Positions 57,401 to 64,000 of a DNA stretch of 64,000 nucleotides are shown here, piece by piece. The stretch is from Agriotes lineatus. Taxonomy: Eukaryota; Arthropoda; Insecta; Coleoptera; Elateridae. The stretch covers positions 62,001 through 126,000 of the forward strand of contig CALNHX010002781.1 in the NCBI GenBank assembly GCA_940337035.1. The letters run 5' to 3'. The translations under genes and the position numbers were made by a program. Within the stretch, counting starts at the first letter, position 1. Every line of letters begins with the position of its first letter. The notes beneath the pieces are model-generated. The model ran no database searches and had not been told where the DNA came from. It saw only the letters and a program-made list of their open reading frames with translations.

Positions 57401-57962
57401 GTCTGGACTGTTCCAGAACGTTTGCAAGCTGCTGGGGATACACAAGACCCGGACCACTGCCCTCCATCCTCAATCGGACGGCATGGTGGAAAGGATGAAC
57501 CGAACCATGGGGAAGCATCTGTCCAAGGTGGTTTCCGAACAGCGTGACTGGGACCAGTACATTCACCTGTTCCTAATGGCCTACCGATCGGCAGTACAGG
57601 AGACAACCAACCACACCCCAGCCGCGGTACTCTTTGGACGCGAGCTGCAATTGCCATGTGACCTCAAATTTGGAAGAAAGCCTGGCGAAGAAACGGCTGG
57701 CGAGGACTACGTGGGGAACCTGAAGAAGAGGATGGAAGAGATCCACGACGCCGTATGCTGAAACATTCAAGGTGCCAGCGACCGGATGAAGGACCGATAT
57801 GATGCCCGCGCTGAGGCCGGTGGTTTCCAACCTGGCGATTTGGTATGGCTTTATAACCCCCAAAGGCGTCGTGGTCTCTCCCCCAAGCTCCAAAGAAACT
57901 GAGAAGGCGCCTACACTGTAGTTGCTCGACTGAATGACGTGGTATAGCGAATCCAGAAACCT
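54480..57962 (+). pseudogene. gypsy pol: protease, RT, RNase H, integrase (broken)
   Basis: Protease: LLLDTGATKSI with Asp at 54624, then FILGMNVMNKCG. RT: LVKKKDGSTRFCVDYRQLN, FSTLDLKSGYWQ and the catalytic YLDD at 55867-55878. RNase H: ILDTDASMSE to 56334, then FSKVLCKPERNYCVTRREFL. Integrase: HHCC finger (HDGSSRGHFG, RRCEACA), then catalytic Asp at 57201, Asn instead of Asp at 57381 (LHSNQGRNFES) and Glu at 57489, with 35 residues between the last two as in DD35E. Frameshifts near 55330, 55790 and 56332; stops at 56823, 57759, 57900 and 57945. The C-terminal integrase tail (GDLVWLYNPQRR...) leads in frame into the macrodomain. Inactive. Confidence 0.93.
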
Positions 57963-58778
57963 CCTCGAGGAAAGTGCAGGATGGTGCACTTCAATCGGTT
58001 GGCCCCATATGCCGGAACCAATGAGGAAGTGGAGGCTGTCACGGAACAACCCCTGAGACGACTAGGGACCGGAGGAACCTCCTTCCAGGAGTTTATGGCC
58101 GCTTATGGGGGTACGAAGACTGCGCGATTCGGAGTCACTACAGAGGTGCAGCGTGACCTGTTCGACACCCTGCGACAGTATTCCCTGGCACACTGCGTCG
58201 CCCAGGACCTCCGGATGTCTAAGGGGATCGCCGCTGCCTTCCGGGAGAAGTTTGGCTGGTCAGACCAGCTGCGAGAGCAGGCACCTCAGGTTGGCAGAAC
58301 CTTGCAGCTGAAGGAAGGCAACAGCTCCATTTATTACCTGGTGACGAAAAGGTTGTCTTACGAAAAACCTAGTTATCAGGAGCTCTGGTCTGCTCTTTTA
58401 GACCTTAAGGAGCAGATGGTGAAGAACGGCGAAACCCGGCTAGCGATGCCGAAATTAGGATGCGGCCTGGATTCATTGAACTGGAGGGTCGTACGCAGCA
58501 TGCTGGAAGTAGTCTTCGACCAGACCGGCATCCAGATCGAGGTCTGCTGTTGCAGCCCGGCCCGAAGCATTGAGCCCACGGTGGACTGCTACTTCTTCAA
58601 CCAGTCCGTGTGCAAGAAAAGCACCGCCTGTAAATACTGTCATCGAATCCCCACAAGAGCGAGTGACAGGCACCCGACGCAACTCGTTCTGAACGACCTA
58701 AGGCGGGGGCAGTGTAACGACCTTGCCCTTAGGCAGCTGCAAGCCACCGCCGCCGGCAGACAGCCTTGGGACGAATGA
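57948..58778 (+). CDS. TARG1/OARD1-like macrodomain plus CCCH zinc finger at the pol C-terminus
   Basis: Open frame continuing the integrase frame. Numbered from the Met at 57981: residues 1-10 finish the integrase tail, 11-56 are a linker, and 58-190 match the OARD1/TARG1 macrodomain family, which hydrolyses ADP-ribose esters from Glu/Asp and binds ADP-ribose. Seen: SLAHCVAQDLRMSKGIAAAF (ligand loop), IYYLVTKRLSYEKPSY and AMPKLGCGLDSLNW. Lys123 (58347-58349) and Asp164 (58470-58472) align with the family's catalytic Lys and Asp. Residues 203-221 (58587-58643) form CX7CX5CX3H, a CCCH-type finger, often RNA-binding. The frame ends inside the 3' LTR. It is expected to be made as part of the Pol polyprotein. 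A host OARD1 gene is excluded by its position between integrase and LTR. Activity is not shown. Confidence 0.88.
   Translation, partial: RIQKPPRGKCRMVHFNRLAPYAGTNEEVEAVTEQPLRRLGTGGTSFQEFMAAYGGTKTARFGVTTEVQRDLFDTLRQYSLAHCVAQDLRMSKGIAAAFREKFGWSDQLREQAPQVGRTLQLKEGNSSIYYLVTKRLSYEKPSYQELWSALLDLKEQMVKNGETRLAMPKLGCGLDSLNWRVVRSMLEVVFDQTGIQIEVCCCSPARSIEPTVDCYFFNQSVCKKSTACKYCHRIPTRASDRHPTQLVLNDLRRGQCNDLALRQLQATAAGRQPWDE
58587..58643 (+). other. CCCH zinc finger (CX7CX5CX3H)
   Basis: CYFFNQSVCKKSTACKYCH: Cys-7-Cys-5-Cys-3-His spacing, close to the CX7-8CX5CX3H class found in RNA-binding proteins. It directly follows the macrodomain and precedes the polypurine tract. Confidence 0.75.
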
Positions 58779-59232
58779 GTCATTGTTCCGGAGCTTTCGG
58801 GAATGCGCTCGAGGTCAAACACTCGCGAATATGCGTCATGCATGTGCCAGAAAAGCGAGTAAAGCCTTGATTGTCCGAGAATGACTCATTCGTGCTTTAA
58901 ATATGTGTCAGCAGGAATCGACAGTTCAGTTTCGAATTCAGCATCAGAGCGCCGAGCTCCCAGATAAATAAAAACGCGTGAACATATAAATAATAAAAAT
59001 AAATAACCATATATAATCGTTAGTGTTAAGAGTGAAATAATTAATTGCTGTTTAACCGGTGTACTAATAAATAAATGTATCGATAGAAATAGTTTGTAGT
59101 TTTAGTAATTTGTAATCTGCTTGATAATTCTCGTGTGCTTGTAAATAATAAGAATTAATCGTTGCAAATAAATGTTTAATGCAAGAAGTGTAGTTATAAT
59201 TTTTTAATAGCCCGAACGTTAAAAACGTAACA
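58713..59232 (+). repeat. 3' LTR of the gypsy element
   Basis: 520 bp, homologous to 52498-53015 along its full length. The polyprotein frame runs into its first 66 bp and stops at 58776-58778. Confidence 0.92.
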
Positions 59233-59419
59233 GTATGTTATTTCCTAATTATCTGGTTGTGTCTGTAGTACATTTTTTAGCGGAGCCAACATCTATTCCA
59301 AATCTTCCGTTATATTGGCTTTTTGGGATTTGCTTTTTTCGTGCTTTGATTTTGGTTTGTTCTGGATTCGATTTGTAAGTTATTCATTTTGACTGAAAAC
59401 CTCTGTGGCTGGAGGTTTT

Positions 59420-60500
59420 CTACATTAATGTTGGTTTTTCTACTTACCTATCGCCCGCGCAAGCACGTAATATCAGTCGCACAGCACAGCCCGCCGGCTG
59501 CGGCCGATTGCCACAGGCCGGCTTCAAATAGTCAAAATATAATATACGGTAATATGCGGTATATACTCGGATTAATGATTTTTAATTTTAAAGTTCTCAA
59601 TAAAGCAGCGCTGCACTAGAGAGAATCACATCCGTATTCAACTACGTAACGATTTTTACTGAATTTAATTTTAAATTGTGATAAAACTGCATTTTTAATA
59701 GTTAGTCAACGCAAAGCTATTTTTTCTCGTGATATACATTGTGTTTCACATTTCATGGGGATGGTCATGTATCACAGAAAGTACCCAACCAATTTTGTTC
59801 AAATTTGCAAGGAATGTATATACCCTTAGTGCCACCCAGGACACAAGGACACATAAGGTACTGCGATGCTCATTTGTTTTCTTAAAAACCGACTACTAAA
59901 GCTACTTGATCAAAAGGGAATAAAGTGTATAACATTTCTTATTCTAATTCCAAGTAAATTATTTAACAACGATGAAAAAACTTTATGTGTTTGCTTGTAA
60001 TGGGACTTTAATTTTGTTCCGACCTCTTTCGTTCTACCTAAAATTTCACTGGATTCGGCCCTGTACTAGTGACTTTCGAATTTATTTCAGCCAGCGTTCA
60101 GATGCTCGTAACCTGTAAAATTCCTTTAGAAGCATTTTATTGGGACGGCGTAGTTTCTTGCAGTAATTTTCGTTTAGGTTATATTTCGCTGAATGTAAAT
60201 ATGAGCTTATTCTTTCATTTCTTATTGTCGATAATGCGTACTAACACTTTAAAGTTCTACGTATTGCTTTTTGTTGTTCTTGTAATTTATAATAATATAA
60301 TCTTTATTGAGAATACAAATATTTTATATATATAAATGTATAATAAGAGAATAATTGTATATTATTTATATATAATAATAAAACAGATATATATATATTT
60401 TTAAATTCTCAATTGGCGAGGTATCGGACAAGCCGTTTTTCAACCCTACCGGAAAAATAGATGTGAAAGTTAATAAAATTATCAGATAATTATATAAAAC
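59420..60500. other. Spacer between LINEs, no recognised gene
   Basis: Possible 5' end of the I/Jockey-like LINE up to about 59500 (locally GC-rich, GCCCGCCGGCTGCGGCC), then AT-rich DNA with TATATA simple repeats at 60290-60400. The open frame 60069-60335 is hydrophobic and AT-driven and resembles nothing known. Confidence 0.5.
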
Positions 60501-60512
60501 AAATGGTATTAA

Positions 60513-63370
60513 TTAGGATGCTTGAATTCTTAACAAAAGTGCTTTATTTTTACTTTTAAAAGATCCCAGGCTGCCAGAACCAATGAACAACTCGTGAAAT
60601 CTATTTATAGCAGAGGGAGCTATTATCTCAAAGCAACGTTCAAATTTGGCAGAATTTCGAGTCGGTAACGAGAATTGCTCATTGTTTCTTAAATTTCTTT
60701 CACGAGAATCTCCTCTTTGGTTTAAGAGAGAGTATAAATAGTAAGGAACTTGACTACTTAAAACATTAAAAATGATAACATTATATAGTAACATAAATCT
60801 GTTTTCGATTTTCAGTATGCCATGATTATTGTAGTGAGGTGTAACGTGCTGCATACGATTTATTTCGAAAGAGTATCTAAAACAGCAGTTTTGTAGGAGT
60901 TGCAGCTTATTTTTAAATTTTTGAGTTAGAAAACTGTAGTAAACCGAACTACAATAATCTAGCTGACTGAGTATTAAACTATTTACAATGTACCACTTGG
61001 TATGAGATGGTAGAACATTCTTAAATTTGTACAAAGCTGAAAGTTTTGCAAAGCACGATCTAGACTTTCTTGTAACATGGTTTTGAAAATTTAAATTACA
61101 GTCAAGCAACACTCCGAGATTCTTCGCACTTTCTGTAAATGTAATTACACTTTCACCAATCATGACACTTGATTGTAAACTAGCAAGAGCTTTTGCACGC
61201 ATTACCGCAGAACCAACGCACATACACACCGACTTTGCTGGATTTATGGTTAGGCCGTTATTCTTGGACCAAGTTAAAATACATTGTAAGGTTGTGTTAA
61301 TTATTTCCACTGCAGAGTTGATCAGTGACGGATCACAAGATACGTAAATCTGCGTGTCGTCGGCATATAGATGAATGTTGCTACTGGTAGATAGCTGTTG
61401 AGGCAGGTCAGCGGTGAATAATGTGAATAAAATAGGTCCCAGGATGCTTCCTTGAGGCACACCTTGTGTTATTTGCAGTTCCTGTGATAGCTTATCTTGT
61501 ATTTTAACCATCTGTTTGCGTCCGTTGAGATAGTTTTGCATCCACAGTAGTACAACATCGCTACATCCGTAATATTTCAGTTTTGCGAGTAATAATTCGT
61601 GATGTATGCAGTCAAAGGCTTTACTGTAATCCAGCAGAACCAGAAGTGATACTTGAGAACGATCTATAGCCTTGCCAAGGTCATTGGTGATTTTTAGAAG
61701 AGCCGTACTAGTACTATAGTGTCTGCGAAATCCAGATTGTGCCTCAGGCAGTAGACTGTACGTATTTAGATGGTGAAATAATTTCTTGTACACAATTTTC
61801 TCCAGAATTTTTGAAACGGCAGGAAGGATACTTATAGGTCTTATGTGGGACAATTCAGTCGCTTTCGAAATTTTAGCCAGAGGAGTAATGTATGATTTTT
61901 TCCACAAAGCAGGAACACTTCCAGTTGAGAAGGAAACATTTATGATATGTGTCAGAGCATCCTTACAAAAGGGAAAAATTATATTTAGCATTTTTAAATT
62001 AATCTGATCAGCACCATATGCCAACGATTTGCATTCATTCAAAGCTTTTTCAACTTCTTCACAGGATACTTCATCAAACCTGTGCTGATTTACGACTCCA
62101 GGTGCAGATCGGTCCTCAAAGTATGCTATGGTCTGTTCACTGGGAGATGAATTGCGAGTTGTGTTAGCAAAGTAATCGTTCAGCACATCAGGTTCCATCA
62201 GTTCAGGGCTAATTTGATTCGCAGGTTGAGAGTGAACATTCCAATCGCCAAAGTTTTTCCATAAGCGTTTCGGATTATTTTTATTTATTGTTAGTAGCCT
62301 TTTAATGTAAGCTAATCTTTCTTGTTTAATTGCAAAAGAAAGATAATTTCGTATATCCATGTACAATCGTCTATCACGGTCCAATCCTGAAGCTCGGTAT
62401 TTTCTGTAATACTTTTTTTTTAGTTTTATAATATCCTTGATAGTATCAGTGATGTATGGTGCACAGCGTTTCTTTATGCATACCTCTCGTACTGGGGCAT
62501 GCATGTCGAAAACAAATTTGACAGCGTCAGTAAAGAAAGCGGTCTTTAGGTCCATGTCTTCTATAATAAATGTTCTACCCCAAGGAATGAAAGATGCATC
62601 CTTAGCGAATTCTTGCATATCAAAATGTTTATAGTCGCGATACATAATTTTCTGAGGTGCAGGTTTGTTGATCCTAAGTTGAAGATCAGCAAACACTAGT
62701 CGATGGTCTGATAAGTTAAGCATATCCAATGATCCGACTCTGGAAGCAGTACGATGTTTGTTTATGCAAATAATATCAATCAGCGTGCTGGTGTTTGCAG
62801 TGACGCGTGTTGGTTCATTTATGATTTGTATCAGTCCAAACGTTTCCAAGATATTCTTTAAATTTCGTAAATTCCGACTGACTGACAAAAAATCCACATT
62901 TACGTCGCCCACCAAGATGAAGTCTTCTACTTCAACCGTTAAATTTGCAAGTACGGTTTCAAGTTCGCCAAAATTACAAGGTTTATTTGGTGGGCGATAA
63001 ATAACACCAAAGCCAAGCTTGCATCTACCCAACTTTATGCAAATCCAGAGCTGTTCAATATCTAATTTAGGAACATAGTCTGTATTTATAATGCTATATT
63101 TAAGGTAACTTTTGATATAAATGCACAATCCACCTCCTCGTGTCTCCCTATCAGCTCTAACCAAATCGTAATCTTTTAAGTGCACAAAAGTAGAAGGGAA
63201 GATAGGTGATAACCATGTCTCAGATATAGCAATCACGTCATAGTCCTTATCCAAAATATAATCAGAAAACATATCAAATGACGAGTTAAGAGAGCGAATA
63301 TTAATGTGACAAAACGAAAAGCCGTTGTAGTTTGAAATACTTTGATTAAGACATGTAGAACGGGTATTAA
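60513..63370 (-). CDS. LINE ORF2 (CR1/Jockey-like), intact endonuclease-RT
   Basis: An intact open frame of at least 919 residues from the first Met at 63272. AP endonuclease: AISETWLSPIFPS (catalytic Glu), GFGVIYRPPNKP, ILVGDVNVDF (GD-N) and NLSDHRLVFADL (SDH). RT: ITPLAKISKATELSHIRPIS, LLDYSKAFDCIHHELL (motif A), GVPQGSILGPILFTLF, HLYADDTQIYVSCD (motif C YADD) and LGVLLDCNLNFQNHV. The endonuclease motif CHINIRSLNSSF lies in frame upstream of the Met, so translation should begin higher, up to about 63370 next to the ORF1 stop. No frameshift or stop was found, so it may be active or recently active. No RNase H domain. A few 3' UTR bases follow to about 60400. Confidence 0.92.
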
Positions 63371-63379
63371 CATTATTTT

Positions 63380-64000
63380 TTAGTAGTTTTTTGGATCAAC
63401 TTTAATAATCTGAGGAACTCCCCTGATATACTTTATGGTGATATCCTGCTCACCGCTGTCGACTCGTCTCTTCAGGTCTTCGCGCAGTTCATTTAAATAT
63501 TTCATTTGAGCAGGTGTATTATCTTGTTGTATCTTGATATTGGAAAACGTGGTATTTCTAAGGCGATTCTTAGCTTGTAGAATAGTTTTTGCTTCAGCGG
63601 GATTCGAAAAAGTTACTTTAAGCAATCGCGGTTTTACCCTAGCTGGATTCAGCTTCCCTACTCGTTTTACGGTGATGGAAGGATGAGCGTTGTCTTGGTT
63701 TATTAATTTTAGTATTTCACAGGCTTTGTTGCGATCCGATTCTTCGACATTTTCAGCAAGACCGATAATAATAATATTATTAGAGCGATTTATACGTTCC
63801 ATTGCTTCATGAACAACCGATTCATAAACCGAAGAAGATGGCTGCAATTGTTTACCGTTTTCAAGTTTCTGGTCGATTTCCTTAAGTTTATTATCGAACT
63901 CGGTTTTCAGCGATTGAATTTGAGTGGATATATGATTCTTAAGGTCATCGAACATTGCAGTTCTTGAACTGCAGTTATCGCATTCGTACCTGATGCGCCT
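63380..64000 (-). CDS. LINE ORF1 (coiled coil plus RNA-binding domain), 5' end outside window
   Basis: ORF1 of the same LINE, read from beyond 64000. At the edge HECDNCSSRT has the C-x2-C pattern of a zinc finger. From 63955 follows a coiled coil (DDLKNHISTQIQSLKTEFDN), then an RRM-like region (NNIIIIGLAENVEESDRNKA, VKRVGKLNPARVKPRLLKV) as in LINE ORF1/transposase_22 proteins, ending IIKVDPKNY at 63380. It works as a nucleic-acid chaperone in the LINE RNP. The stop TAA lies 10 nt before the upstream limit of the open ORF2 frame. The Met at 63955 is internal. Confidence 0.85.
   Translation of the reverse strand, partial: RRIRYECDNCSSRTAMFDDLKNHISTQIQSLKTEFDNKLKEIDQKLENGKQLQPSSSVYESVVHEAMERINRSNNIIIIGLAENVEESDRNKACEILKLINQDNAHPSITVKRVGKLNPARVKPRLLKVTFSNPAEAKTILQAKNRLRNTTFSNIKIQQDNTPAQMKYLNELREDLKRRVDSGEQDITIKYIRGVPQIIKVDPKNY

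Larger units (their letters stand above)
52498..59232 (+). mobile_element. Ty3/gypsy retrotransposon carrying a macrodomain
   Basis: Full-length element of 6.7 kb. LTRs 52498-53015 and 58713-59232 both start TGTAACGACC and end CGTAACA. The 4-bp target duplication is GTAT (52494-52497, 59233-59236). A putative primer-binding site starting TGGCGTCAGG follows the 5' LTR (53017), and a purine-rich tract AAGGCGGGGGCAG (58700-58712) precedes the 3' LTR. Domain order: coiled-coil gag, protease, RT, RNase H, integrase, macrodomain, CCCH finger. By eye about 20 differences separate the two LTRs (roughly 4%), so the insertion is not recent. It sits inside ORF1 of the minus-strand LINE. PR-RT-RH-IN order is that of Ty3/gypsy. 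Confidence 0.95.
44585..59400 (-). mobile_element. I/Jockey-like LINE with RNase H, interrupted by four later insertions
   Basis: One minus-strand LINE spread over 14.8 kb. ORF1 start at 59387 (MNNLQIESRTNQNQSTKKAN) to 59233, continuing 52493-52290. Endonuclease start 52282-52091. RT linker 52080-51764 (SWEKYVSSINCKTDLNQAW). RT 49481-48300 (GPDRVHYEILKQL, YADDLIIY). RNase H 48006-46930 (YSDGSKTENS, FLIDSQSAV, WIPSHVGIQ). C-terminus 44940-44690 (RLRIGHMKITHGHLLKEE). Interruptions: gypsy 52498-59232, solo LTR 49482-51763, MITE 47179-47740, solo LTR 44941-46691. Most of the endonuclease is deleted, and the RNase H Glu codon is a stop (TA*LYAI near 47135). It is dead. Confidence 0.8.

Noticed and set aside
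57948..58778. Host OARD1 gene next to a retrotransposon
   Set aside because: It has no introns, is in frame with integrase, and lies between integrase and the polypurine tract inside both LTRs and the target duplication.

Overview
The window is AT-rich, intron-containing animal DNA, almost certainly from an insect. It holds two facilitated-trehalose-transporter (Tret1)-like sugar transporter genes and transposon families typical of insect genomes: non-LTR retrotransposons, a Ty3/gypsy element, hAT, piggyBac, mariner, MULE and Crypton remnants. The species cannot be named from sequence alone. Nothing prokaryotic was seen.

Host genes: two tandem Tret1-like MFS genes lie on the minus strand. 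Gene 1 has exons at 15031-15097, 14691-14794, 4077-4295, 3422-3824 and 3158-3292; its last exon is not in the window. Gene 2 has exons at 32985-33088, 32701-32919, 23945-24347, 23747-23881 and 23189-23685; its start-codon exon was not found. The four exons visible in both genes have identical lengths (104, 219, 403, 135 nt) and identical phases, so they are a tandem duplication. Their introns have been inflated by mobile elements.

Layout: 1-2.9 kb, dead LINE pieces, a Crypton-type recombinase remnant and foldback repeats. 3.1-15.1 kb, Tret1-like gene 1 with a large intron holding an RTE-like LINE and a CR1-like LINE split by a GC-rich minisatellite insertion. 15.5-22 kb, intergenic, with a hAT MITE carrying a 5S-derived SINE, a second hAT MITE and a piggyBac-type element. 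23.2-33.1 kb, Tret1-like gene 2, whose intron holds a hAT MITE, a dead LINE and a ZMYM1-like hAT transposon. 33.4-36.4 kb, a nearly complete LINE. 36.6-41.2 kb, LINE scraps and a FLYWCH/MULE transposase. 41.4-43.7 kb, a DD41D mariner with long inverted repeats. 43.7-59.4 kb, a multi-level nest: an I/Jockey-like LINE (minus strand) interrupted by two opposite-facing solo LTRs, a palindromic MITE and a Ty3/gypsy element. 60.5-64 kb, a minus-strand CR1/Jockey-like LINE with an intact 919-residue ORF2.

The most notable item is the Ty3/gypsy element at 52498-59232 (518/520-bp LTRs, GTAT target duplication). Downstream of its integrase, in the same frame, it encodes a TARG1/OARD1-like macrodomain (ADP-ribose hydrolase family) followed by a CX7CX5CX3H zinc finger. 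Gag, protease, RT, RNase H and integrase carry stops, frameshifts and a lost catalytic Asp, but the macrodomain/zinc-finger segment is open and keeps the residues matching the catalytic Lys and Asp of TARG1. An ADP-ribose eraser carried by a retrotransposon suggests a role in countering host ADP-ribosylation (PARP-type) responses; that role is inference.
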